From Nitrososphaeria archaeon (GTDB lineage: Archaea; Thermoproteota; Nitrososphaeria; JACIWG01), in NCBI GenBank assembly GCA_029776125.1, contig JARVJS010000044.1, positions 1-5,160 of the forward strand: a stretch of DNA of 5,160 nucleotides. The letters are read 5' to 3'. The translations under genes were made by a program, and so were the position numbers. The notes under the pieces were generated by a model. It was not told the origin of the DNA, did not search any database, and worked only from the letters and a program-made list of their open reading frames with translations. Of the stretch, positions 1-5,160 are shown piece by piece (the stretch's first letter is position 1; each line of letters begins with the position of its first letter).

Positions 1-106
1 ATTAATAAACAAAGTTTTAAGAACATTGGATTTATACGAGCTGGAAGACACAACCAGAAAACTTGATACGGTTATAAGAGCAGAAAAGAGAGGATTTGCT
101 TTTTAA
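1..106 (+). CDS. C-terminal end of an unrecognised protein (partial)
   Basis: A frame beginning at base 2 is open from the left edge to a TAA at 104-106, giving 34 residues that end in RKLDTVIRAEKRGFAF. The start lies outside the window. The segment is rich in charged residues and leucine (LDLYELEDTTRKLD), consistent with a C-terminal helix of a soluble protein. I do not recognise the family. The other two plus-strand frames are interrupted within the same stretch. The stop falls exactly where the nrdG-like reading on the opposite strand stops resembling its family, so this gene may belong to the inserted or translocated segment that cut nrdG. A mobile-element protein is possible but nothing in these 34 residues shows it. 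A short chance reading frame cannot be excluded. Confidence 0.5.
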   Translation, partial: LINKVLRTLDLYELEDTTRKLDTVIRAEKRGFAF

Positions 107-185
107 AAATATCAACGAAACTTATAGGTTTCCATCCTGCTCCATGAAGCAGTACTTTAAAGTCTTCAAGATGATTTGGATGCAT
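72..185 (-). pseudogene. nrdG: 5' remnant of nrdG, anaerobic RNR activating protein (radical SAM)
   Basis: An ATG at 185-183 lies 12 bases after the nrdD stop, with a purine-rich AAGGA about six bases before it. It opens a 37-codon frame whose residues 10-26, KVLLHGAGWKPISFVDI, resemble the N-terminus of archaeal NrdG-type activases (K-V-x-GWK-x-S-x-VDV). In intact NrdG this lead-in is followed within about 10-15 residues by the CxxxCxxC loop that binds the 4Fe-4S cluster and lets S-adenosylmethionine generate the glycyl radical on NrdD. Here the reading turns into FKKQILSFLLL and stops at 74-72. I read all three minus-strand frames down to base 1 and none contains a cysteine triad, so a simple frameshift does not rescue it inside the window. 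The break lies at about 104-111, where the opposing plus-strand gene ends. The remnant cannot be an active activase. The family call rests on a short motif plus its place directly downstream of nrdD. A chance short frame is the alternative. Confidence 0.55.
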
Positions 186-197
186 AAATAATCCTTG

Positions 198-2063
198 CTA
201 TAATAGCGGATAATGTTTTCTCGTCCAAAATTCTTTTCTTCTGTAAAGGTTCCAGTTTTTCAAAGGTCTATAATATCCTATAATCCTACTCCACACTTCA
301 ACTTTTTCACTTCCACAGAGTGGGCAGCGCGAAAATATACCGGTAAAACCTCTTTCACACTTTAAGCAAACTGTAATTGCGGGAGTAAAACTCCAGTAAA
401 CTAGATCCGAATTCACTAACCTCTTATTAAATTCAGCTAAAGCGTCAGCATCCGGTTCCTCGCCTAAAAAGATGTGCATCATAACTCCTCCAGTAAAACT
501 TTTCTGAACCCTCGATTCAATTTCAATCCTGTCAGGTAAATCAATTTCCCCATAATATGGGGCAATACTTGTAGAATATATTGGATTCTTTGGTTCAACA
601 AAGTATTCTAAAACCTCAGGATATTTGGTTGCGTCGATTTCGGCAAGTTTTGCGGCAGCAGACTCTCCAGGAACCTCTTCAACATTCCACGGGAAACCGT
701 CTTCTAACATCCATTCTCTAGCCTTCTCTACAATATACTCAACAACCTTCTTCATCCATTCAGCCGCATTTAACCAGTCTCTTCTGGACCCCTCAAACCA
801 TAGCTTAGGTGATCCATAAAAGATTGCAGCAGCCTCAGGCAAACCTAGAATGCCGATGGTGTTAAAATGCATTTGTGGGAACTCGTTCATGTAAACTCTT
901 ATCATATAATATAGGTCGGGGAAATCGTTTAACAGCTTAAGGTAACGTTCTCTCATCCATCTGCCGCCAACTCTAACATGATCTAGTATACTATCAAGTT
1001 TCTCGTAAAAGTTATTCTCTTCAGAACCAGACTCAAGCACTACACGTGGCAAATTTACTGTGATAACGCCAATAGAGCCTGTGACATCGGGTATGGACCA
1101 TAGACCACCAAACCTTTTCCTCTCAAACCCTCCACAGGAAACTTCACCAAGTCTCTTGTTAGCGTAATCGAGATCCCTCCTATCTATTGAAAGTCTACAA
1201 CACATCGCATATACTGAATCAGTGTCAACAACTCTGCCATTAAGCCAATAAAAGCTTCCTCTCTTAGCACTTGTGGAAAATATAGAATTAAAAATTTCAG
1301 AATCTTCATACAAAATTTTACTCGTAGCCATAATAGTAGGAATAGGGAATGTGAAAGGCTGTCCAACGCCATCACCATTCATAAGAATATTCGCTAACCC
1401 TAAAACAAAAAGCCTAGCCTCGTCAACAAAATCCCCCAGCAAACCAACATATTTTCCTCCAAAAACAGCCTTACCCTCCCTAAGCAACCTTTTACCAGAA
1501 TCAAGTATAATCGTAAAATTAGTAAAAGGAGTCTGCATGCCAATCCTACTAGGAAAATTCAGATTGTAAACAAGCCTCTGAACCTGCTGCTCAACATACT
1601 TTAAACTACTTCCCGCTTCTCTAATAAATGGTCCAGCATACAATTCTATACCAGAAAGAGCCTGGGCACCACTAAAATAATGCTGCATAGTAATAAGGTA
1701 GTTCGCAATATGGTCAACAAAACTATCCAAATGCCTAGCAGGCCCAGCAACAATCGTAGGAGTCTTAAGCCCATGCTCTAAAAGCCTAGACAAACTATGT
1801 CCAGTACAATATGGAACATAAAGACTATAAGGTAGCTTATGAACATAAATCAGGCCATCACAATGCATTCTAACAACATCAGGAGGAATAATAGAAATGT
1901 ATCTCCCCAACACTCTCTCCGTTACATAGGCAAAAAAACCTGTTGGACCAGGATAACGGTTCGCGTTCTCGTAAGCGTCAAAACCTTCAGGTCTAACATA
2001 CTTCTTCAACAATTCTTCTGCTTCTTCTTTTTCCAAATTATCACCATTGGATGGATAATCCAT
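198..2063 (-). CDS. nrdD: Anaerobic (class III) ribonucleoside-triphosphate reductase, glycyl-radical enzyme
   Basis: This 621-residue cytosolic enzyme should reduce ribonucleoside triphosphates to deoxyribonucleotides without oxygen, using a glycyl radical installed by the activase NrdG. Seen in order: ENAN at 32-35, HKLPYSLYVPYC ending at Cys86, the conserved HYFSGAQALSG block at 128-138, YNLNFPSRIGMQTPFTN at 166-182 in the barrel core, MCCRL at 287-291 (finger-loop thiyl cysteine, 288 or 289), and TGSIGVITVNLPR at 328-340. Then come a zinc site of Cys566, Cys569, Cys580 and Cys583, and RIIGYYRP at 593-600, where Gly596 is the expected radical site. Only about 30 residues precede ENAN, so the N-terminal ATP cone of the larger enzymes is missing and dATP activity control is unlikely. 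All catalytic parts look intact. The ATG at 2063 is the longest start. The TATA-like box at 2074-2081 would place transcription start near 2052, so a TTG at codon 10 or 18-19 is a possible alternative. The adjoining nrdG is truncated, so an activase elsewhere in the genome is inferred. Confidence 0.95.
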   Translation of the reverse strand: MDYPSNGDNLEKEEAEELLKKYVRPEGFDAYENANRYPGPTGFFAYVTERVLGRYISIIPPDVVRMHCDGLIYVHKLPYSLYVPYCTGHSLSRLLEHGLKTPTIVAGPARHLDSFVDHIANYLITMQHYFSGAQALSGIELYAGPFIREAGSSLKYVEQQVQRLVYNLNFPSRIGMQTPFTNFTIILDSGKRLLREGKAVFGGKYVGLLGDFVDEARLFVLGLANILMNGDGVGQPFTFPIPTIMATSKILYEDSEIFNSIFSTSAKRGSFYWLNGRVVDTDSVYAMCCRLSIDRRDLDYANKRLGEVSCGGFERKRFGGLWSIPDVTGSIGVITVNLPRVVLESGSEENNFYEKLDSILDHVRVGGRWMRERYLKLLNDFPDLYYMIRVYMNEFPQMHFNTIGILGLPEAAAIFYGSPKLWFEGSRRDWLNAAEWMKKVVEYIVEKAREWMLEDGFPWNVEEVPGESAAAKLAEIDATKYPEVLEYFVEPKNPIYSTSIAPYYGEIDLPDRIEIESRVQKSFTGGVMMHIFLGEEPDADALAEFNKRLVNSDLVYWSFTPAITVCLKCERGFTGIFSRCPLCGSEKVEVWSRIIGYYRPLKNWNLYRRKEFWTRKHYPLL

Positions 2064-2068
2064 CCAAT
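2046..2068. promoter_or_regulatory. 23-base perfect dyad over the nrdD start, candidate operator or start-codon hairpin
   Basis: The plus strand reads ATTGGATGGAT, one central A at 2057, then ATCCATCCAAT: two 11-base arms with no mismatch. The nrdD ATG (2063-2061) lies inside the right-hand arm. The centre is about 21 bases downstream of the TATA-like box, so the dyad covers the predicted transcription start. That is a usual position for an archaeal repressor site. If the transcript starts further upstream, the same bases could form a 10-bp RNA stem with a UUA loop that hides the start codon. It does not resemble the bacterial NrdR box. Confidence 0.6.
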
Positions 2069-2073
2069 ATATG

Positions 2074-2090
2074 CAATATAACTTTTTCTT
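2074..2090 (-). promoter_or_regulatory. Candidate archaeal BRE/TATA promoter of nrdD
   Basis: On the minus strand a purine run AAGAAAAAG (2090-2082) is followed by TTATATTG (2081-2074), matching a BRE plus TATA box. Adding the usual 25 or so bases puts transcription start near 2052, inside the first codons of the longest nrdD reading and inside the dyad at 2046-2068. Other AT-rich candidates lie further upstream, such as ATATTTATG near 2140-2150, and would give a leader of about 60 bases. The assignment is therefore tentative. Confidence 0.4.
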
Positions 2091-2176
2091 TAATCAAGCA
2101 TGCAAAAAACCTAACACCCTCAAAAACATGTTCACATAAATATTATCATCTCCATAAAAATCTTAATGCGGATCCT

Positions 2177-2192
2177 GTTAAAAAAATAAATA
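2177..2192 (-). terminator. T-tract terminator candidate after the HEPN/MNT pair
   Basis: Read on the minus strand, TATTTATTTTTTTAAC contains seven consecutive T residues, about 70 bases downstream of the HEPN stop codon and upstream of the nrdD promoter region. Archaeal transcription commonly stops at such T-runs without a hairpin. The rest of the spacer 2064-2256 shows no coding potential on either strand. Confidence 0.4.
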
Positions 2193-2256
2193 CAATAATA
2201 TTGATACCTTTCTGATAATCTCTAGAAGGAATGTAGAACAAGGATAAACTTCTGAT

Positions 2257-2685
2257 CTACAAAATTTCTAACTCTAGAAGAAGCTTATTTACAGTATTTA
2301 AAACATATTTTGCATCTGATAACGCTTTCTCTGCATCCTTCACATCAAATATTTCCGCTGCGGTTTTACCAAGTGATTCTATTCCATAAAGACTTGGGCT
2401 TCTCTTATCCGCCAGCTCTCTTGAAATCTCTCCAATTTTTTCGACTTCCCTTCTAAACCATTCCGGGAACCTGTCCTTCACTGCCTTTAAAATTCTACTC
2501 ATATCATGTTCCTTAGGATATTCTACACCAACTGACCTTAATGCGGCCTTCAGGGAAAGTTCTACACATTCCTGACTGTACCTAACAACATCCGGATACG
2601 ATTTTTCTGAATATGCGAGTTCTGCACTCTTAACTCTAATTTTAGCCCTATTAAAATAGTCTTCAGCTAACCTTGCCATATTCAT
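2257..2685 (-). CDS. HEPN-domain protein, partner of the upstream nucleotidyltransferase
   Basis: A 142-residue all-helical protein. The N-terminal half has the HEPN pattern: YFNRAKIRVKSAELAYSEKSY at 10-30, then VRYSQECVELSLKAALRSVGVEYPKEHDM at 34-62, equivalent to the family's A-x-E-L-x-x-K-A...H-D-M/L signature. A second helical half ends in DAEKALSDAKYVLNTVNKLL (117-136). HEPN proteins coded beside minimal nucleotidyltransferases are usually RNase toxins or their non-catalytic relatives. Here no RX4-6H motif is present. The nearest match is R95-SPSL-Y100-G, with tyrosine where histidine would be, so ribonuclease activity by the usual mechanism is doubtful. The ATG overlaps the TGA of the upstream gene (ATGA, 2682-2685), and GAGGG at 2700-2696 lies about 10 bases before it, so translational coupling is likely. 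A second ATG two codons on is an equally possible start. Confidence 0.85.
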   Translation of the reverse strand: MNMARLAEDYFNRAKIRVKSAELAYSEKSYPDVVRYSQECVELSLKAALRSVGVEYPKEHDMSRILKAVKDRFPEWFRREVEKIGEISRELADKRSPSLYGIESLGKTAAEIFDVKDAEKALSDAKYVLNTVNKLLLELEIL

Positions 2686-3425
2686 AACTCTATTTCCCTC
2701 GCATTTTCAGGATTTTGACTTATAATCCAATACCAGCTTCCATCAGGTTCCTCAAACCTTTTAGCCCCAATCTTTTCAAGCCTCATCCTAACTTCCTCAA
2801 TCTTATTAGACATAATCTTATACTTATCATATATAATTATAGCATCCTTTACCATATCCAAATAGAATGGGTGAGTTACATTGGCTTCACTCTCATCAAC
2901 TAACAGTATGTCTAAATCTGCATAAATGCCATAATTATTCCACAAATAAATTATAATATCATCCATCAACTTAAAGGACACAATCTCACGTATAATGTTT
3001 GTTCTCTCACTGTAACTTTTAGGCAACTCTCTTGCCACAACAAGCAAATCTATATCACTTTCAGGCCTAGCCGTACCCTTAGAAAGTGAACCAAACAATA
3101 CTATAGATACCAGCCTAGAGCCCAATACTTCAAACAGTCTAGCAACACAAAGTTCAAGCACAGGCAACCTATCCCTCTGCTTTATCTTATCCCTCCAGAC
3201 AAAACCTGAAACTTCCATCAAAGCAACGAATGGATGAACAATCCTATAAACTCCCCTACCCAACTTATCCATCCAACCATACTCACACATCCTATACAAG
3301 GAAAGTGAAATATTTCTATCATCTAAAACTACTTTAGCATCCTCAAACCTAAAAGGAATAATGTTAAAGGATGAAAACAGAGCAAAATATTTTATAGCTA
3401 ACCAATTCGGTAAAGACCTAGCCAT
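2682..3425 (-). CDS. Winged-helix and minimal nucleotidyltransferase (MNT) domain protein
   Basis: A 247-residue two-domain protein. Residues about 25-65 look like a winged helix: a helical stretch SLSLYRMCEYGWMDKLG followed by the wing RGVYRIVHP. Residues about 95-200 form a DNA-polymerase-beta-type nucleotidyltransferase: VLFGSLSKGTA at 109-119, then SDIDLL at 123-128 giving metal-binding Asp124 and Asp126, with Asp170 or Asp172 in YADLDILLV as the third acidic residue. The C-terminal DGSWYW (228-233) and acidic end resemble archaeal members of this type. In HEPN-MNT modules the MNT protein acts as antitoxin, and in characterised cases it adenylylates the HEPN partner. The added DNA-binding domain suggests autoregulation. 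The gene is the first of the two-gene operon, and its promoter at 3450-3463 predicts a leaderless mRNA starting at this ATG. The catalytic motif is intact. Substrate and toxin-antitoxin behaviour are inferred. Confidence 0.87.
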   Translation of the reverse strand: MARSLPNWLAIKYFALFSSFNIIPFRFEDAKVVLDDRNISLSLYRMCEYGWMDKLGRGVYRIVHPFVALMEVSGFVWRDKIKQRDRLPVLELCVARLFEVLGSRLVSIVLFGSLSKGTARPESDIDLLVVARELPKSYSERTNIIREIVSFKLMDDIIIYLWNNYGIYADLDILLVDESEANVTHPFYLDMVKDAIIIYDKYKIMSNKIEEVRMRLEKIGAKRFEEPDGSWYWIISQNPENAREIEL

Positions 3426-3449
3426 ACCCCCTAAATATAGGACTCTATC

Positions 3450-3463
3450 TAATAAATCTTTTC
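3450..3463 (-). promoter_or_regulatory. Leaderless-type archaeal promoter of the MNT-HEPN operon
   Basis: On the minus strand GAAAAGA (3463-3457) is followed by TTTATTA (3456-3450), fitting BRE plus TATA box. The box centre is 28 bases from the A of the ATG at 3425, so transcription would begin at or next to the start codon. AGGGGGT directly abuts the ATG and is too close to serve as a normal ribosome binding site, which supports a leaderless reading. The BRE side touches the dyad at 3461-3490. Confidence 0.55.
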
Positions 3464-3490
3464 TAATTAGTTAATAATTACTAATTAGAA
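3461..3490. promoter_or_regulatory. 30-base AT-rich dyad between divergent genes, candidate operator
   Basis: TTCTAATTAG (3461-3470) and its exact reverse complement CTAATTAGAA (3481-3490) flank a partly symmetrical 10-base centre. Each arm contains the self-complementary octamer CTAATTAG, so two identical palindromic sites lie 18 bases apart centre to centre. The left arm abuts the BRE of the MNT promoter. The divergent kinase-like gene starts about 95 bases beyond. The winged helix of the MNT protein is a natural candidate ligand, by inference only. In AT-rich DNA some such symmetry arises by chance, but two exact 10-base arms are more than expected. Confidence 0.5.
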
Positions 3491-3548
3491 AGGTAGTATT
3501 GCATGTGGCATCAGTTATCAAAAATCATAATTAACAGTTTTTCAAAAC

Positions 3549-3556
3549 TATTTATA
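3549..3556 (+). promoter_or_regulatory. TATA box of the FGGY kinase-like gene
   Basis: TATTTATA is preceded by the A-rich TCAAAAC. The box centre is about 31 bases before the ATG at 3584, predicting a transcript with a leader of only a few bases. Because the box lies downstream of the ATG at 3503, it also argues that the shorter protein start is the real one. An alternative AT-rich block at 3561-3570 would start transcription inside the gene. Confidence 0.5.
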
Positions 3557-3583
3557 GAACATTATATTATAAACAAACTGTTC

Positions 3584-5050
3584 ATGTGGTTGGGTCTATA
3601 TCTGAGTACCGATGAAATTGTAGGCCAAGTTGTAGATGAAAATCTCAAACCTGTATCCTTAAAGAGGAGGCCTATCATCACTTATACTCCTAAAAGTGGC
3701 TATGCCGAACAGGATCCGGAAGAATGGTGGAATACACTTCTAGTAGTTGCTAAAGATATAATTCATGAACTCAAAGGTAAGAAGATAAGCGCAATTTCTG
3801 TAACCTCCCAGAGGGAAGGTCTTGTATTTGTTAATGAGCAAGGAGAATCGTTAGGAAGATGTATAATATGGATGGATACTAGAGCATTAAAAGAATCAGA
3901 ATATCTTAAGCGTAGAATAGGGAAAAACACAATTTATAACTTTACAGGTCTTCCAATAGATGCAACCTTCAGTTTCCCCCGACTCTTATGGATAAAAGAG
4001 CACACCCCAATATTAAGAAAGACAAAATATTATTTACAGCCTAAAGACTATATAGTCTATAAGCTTACGGGAAAATTCTCAACCGATCCTACACTTGCAT
4101 GTAGAACACTCTTATATGACATTAGACGATTAGAATGGATAGACGAATTCTTTAAAGATTTTCATATACCAAACCTTTTCCCTCCTATAGTAAAATCAAC
4201 AGATATTGTAGGTTTTGTCAAAGAAGATGTTGTCCAAAAGCTTGGATTAAAAGGTAATGTGCCTATTATTGAAGGTGGCGGAGACAGACCTGTACAGATG
4301 CTTGCAGCTGGAGCTAAAAAGACTGGCGAATTTGTTGAACATATTGGTAGTGTAGTAAACTTAAGCACAATATTGGACACGCCAAAACTTTTTGGAGATT
4401 CAAAAATTGGAGTCGGACTACATGTTATAGATGGAAAATGGTTAGCGGAAGCAAGTGTTTCAGCGGGCGGTCTTATACTTAATTGGTTAAAAGAACTTCT
4501 AGGCGTAGAGAAGGAAGGTGATACATTAATAGACTATAATGTGTCACAGGTTCCACCTGCTTGTGAAGGTTTACTTTTTATACCACATTTGCAGGGTGCA
4601 AGAGCTCCATGGTGGACTGCATACAGTAAGGGAACACTATATAACTTGACTCTAAAACATACAAAATGGTATATCATAAGAGCATTTATGGAAAGCATTT
4701 CATACGAAATTAAATTAGCATTTGATATGTTCAAAGAGAATGAAATCGTTCCAACAGAGATAGTCTGTCTAGAAAAAATGGATAAATTAAGAACATGGCA
4801 TATAATAAAAAGCTCATGCATAAATTTCCCATACACTTTCACAAACCTCGATGAACCAACTTCATTCGGTTCCGCTCTTTTAGCAATGTATGGTAACGGG
4901 CAAAAGGAACTCGTAAACGAATGGATTAGAAAAAGAAACTTCAGTAAAATTGAACCAAATAAGGAACTTATAAAAGTCTATGAAAAAGCATTAAGCAGAT
5001 ATGTAAAAACAGTAAAATATTCTCTAAATTATTATAAAAAAGCATCTTGA
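3584..5050 (+). CDS. FGGY-family carbohydrate kinase homologue with degenerate ATP site (possible pseudokinase)
   Basis: A 488-residue protein in the usual FGGY length range. The start at 3584 is chosen because MWLGLYLST aligns with the family N-terminus MxxGIDIGT and follows a TATA box. An in-frame ATG at 3503 would add 27 residues unlike the family. Kept features, numbered from this start, are SGYAEQDPEEWW (38-49), SVTSQREGL (72-80) and IIWMDTRA (94-101) on the sugar side. Also kept are QPKDYIVYKLTG (152-163), EGGGD with the expected catalytic Asp234, SAGGLILNWL (293-302) and LLFIPHLQGARAPWW (330-344). Intact relatives phosphorylate xylulose, glycerol, autoinducer-2 and similar polyols or sugars. 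The phosphate loop DxGT reads YLST (Asp6 replaced by Tyr), the GTS loop reads GSV (255-257), and the adenosine-site GGG reads EKM (397-399). The later A-D pair reads SS (410-411). The gene stands alone, divergent from MNT-HEPN. SQREG recalls glycerol and LsrK-type kinases, but no substrate can be named. It may bind a sugar without phosphorylating it. Confidence 0.8.
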   Translation: MWLGLYLSTDEIVGQVVDENLKPVSLKRRPIITYTPKSGYAEQDPEEWWNTLLVVAKDIIHELKGKKISAISVTSQREGLVFVNEQGESLGRCIIWMDTRALKESEYLKRRIGKNTIYNFTGLPIDATFSFPRLLWIKEHTPILRKTKYYLQPKDYIVYKLTGKFSTDPTLACRTLLYDIRRLEWIDEFFKDFHIPNLFPPIVKSTDIVGFVKEDVVQKLGLKGNVPIIEGGGDRPVQMLAAGAKKTGEFVEHIGSVVNLSTILDTPKLFGDSKIGVGLHVIDGKWLAEASVSAGGLILNWLKELLGVEKEGDTLIDYNVSQVPPACEGLLFIPHLQGARAPWWTAYSKGTLYNLTLKHTKWYIIRAFMESISYEIKLAFDMFKENEIVPTEIVCLEKMDKLRTWHIIKSSCINFPYTFTNLDEPTSFGSALLAMYGNGQKELVNEWIRKRNFSKIEPNKELIKVYEKALSRYVKTVKYSLNYYKKAS

Positions 5051-5102
5051 AAATACCTTCAAAATTTTATTAAAAACAACTTGATGTCACAAATAATTTT
5101 TT
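5047..5102 (+). terminator. Terminator-like segment after the kinase-like gene
   Basis: A weak stem (TTGAA at 5047-5051 with TTCAA at 5058-5062) overlaps the stop codon and is followed by AATTTTATT. Further on, ATAATTTTTT ends in six T residues at 5097-5102. Either T-tract could end transcription in an archaeon. The remaining bases to 5160 are AT-rich, show no reading frame of note, and end in TTTAAATA, which might be the promoter box of a gene beyond the window. Confidence 0.35.
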
Positions 5103-5160
5103 ATCCAAGGCTTAAAGGTTCTTTTGTATTGTATTAAATTTTTAGTGGGACATTTAAATA

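Noticed and set aside
72..110. Simple frameshift in nrdG
   Set aside because: None of the three minus-strand frames down to base 1 contains a CxxxCxxC cluster or other activase sequence, so one indel would not restore the gene within the window.
1273..1569. 98-codon plus-strand reading frame
   Set aside because: It lies wholly opposite the conserved core of nrdD, including the finger-loop region, and has no family features of its own. It is an antisense shadow.
1839..2081. 80-codon plus-strand reading frame over the 5' end of nrdD
   Set aside because: It is antisense to conserved nrdD sequence with low-complexity runs such as FCFFFFQ that mirror the Lys/Glu-rich nrdD N-terminus.
2220..2280. 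9-base direct repeat CTCTAGAAG at 2220-2228 and 2272-2280
   Set aside because: Only two short copies, one inside the HEPN coding end, with no further structure. Probably chance.
3267..3276. Half-site ATCCATCCAA of the nrdD dyad inside the MNT gene
   Set aside because: It is a single arm explained by the coded residues, without the partner arm. A GGATGGAT in the kinase-like gene near 3874 is likewise coding.
3503..3583. In-frame ATG giving a kinase-like protein 27 residues longer
   Set aside because: The extra residues do not match the FGGY N-terminus, which begins at the ATG at 3584, and the best TATA box (3549-3556) lies downstream of 3503.
4534..4842. 102-codon minus-strand reading frame inside the kinase-like gene
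   Set aside because: It is antisense to a segment with clear FGGY similarity and shows no recognisable domain or promoter.
1..5160. CRISPR array, tRNA/rRNA genes, complete insertion sequence
   Set aside because: No spaced direct repeats, no cloverleaf or rRNA-like stretch, and no transposase or paired terminal inverted repeats are visible in the window.

Overview
The window looks like chromosomal DNA from an AT-rich, probably thermophilic archaeon. The basis is indirect. Two gene starts (3423-3425 and 3584) sit about 28-31 bases from a TATA-like box with a purine/A-rich BRE-like element, which is the leaderless promoter layout of archaea. AGA/AGG and ATA codons are common. A class III ribonucleotide reductase without an ATP cone sits beside a HEPN/nucleotidyltransferase pair, both frequent in thermophilic archaea. 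A phylum cannot be assigned from this window.

Layout, left to right. Positions 1-106 (+) hold the last 34 codons of an unrecognised gene. Immediately beyond its stop, on the opposite strand, 72-185 starts like the anaerobic RNR activase gene nrdG. It loses all resemblance after about 26 residues and never reaches the radical-SAM cysteine cluster, so it is read here as a 5' remnant cut by a rearrangement or insertion near 104-111. Upstream of it, 12 bases away, is a complete nrdD (198-2063, -) with finger-loop cysteines, a four-cysteine zinc site and a glycyl-radical loop. Its start codon lies inside a 23-base dyad (2046-2068), and a TATA-like box just upstream suggests an operator over the transcription start.

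A 193-base spacer (2064-2256) holds a T-tract terminator candidate and the nrdD promoter. Next come two genes overlapping by 4 bases on the minus strand: a winged-helix/minimal nucleotidyltransferase protein (2682-3425) and a HEPN protein (2257-2685). This is a toxin-antitoxin-like module of known type, but its HEPN partner lacks the usual RX4-6H ribonuclease motif.

A divergent promoter region (3426-3583) contains an AT-rich 30-base dyad. It separates the module from a plus-strand FGGY-family sugar kinase homologue (best start 3584, end 5050). That protein keeps the family fold signatures and sugar-side motifs but has lost the recognisable ATP-binding motifs, so it may be a pseudokinase. The last 110 bases are non-coding, with terminator-like T-tracts.

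The most notable points are the cut-off activase beside an intact glycyl-radical reductase, the FGGY protein with an erased nucleotide site, and the two palindromic control elements. No single new multi-gene system is demonstrated by the sequence.
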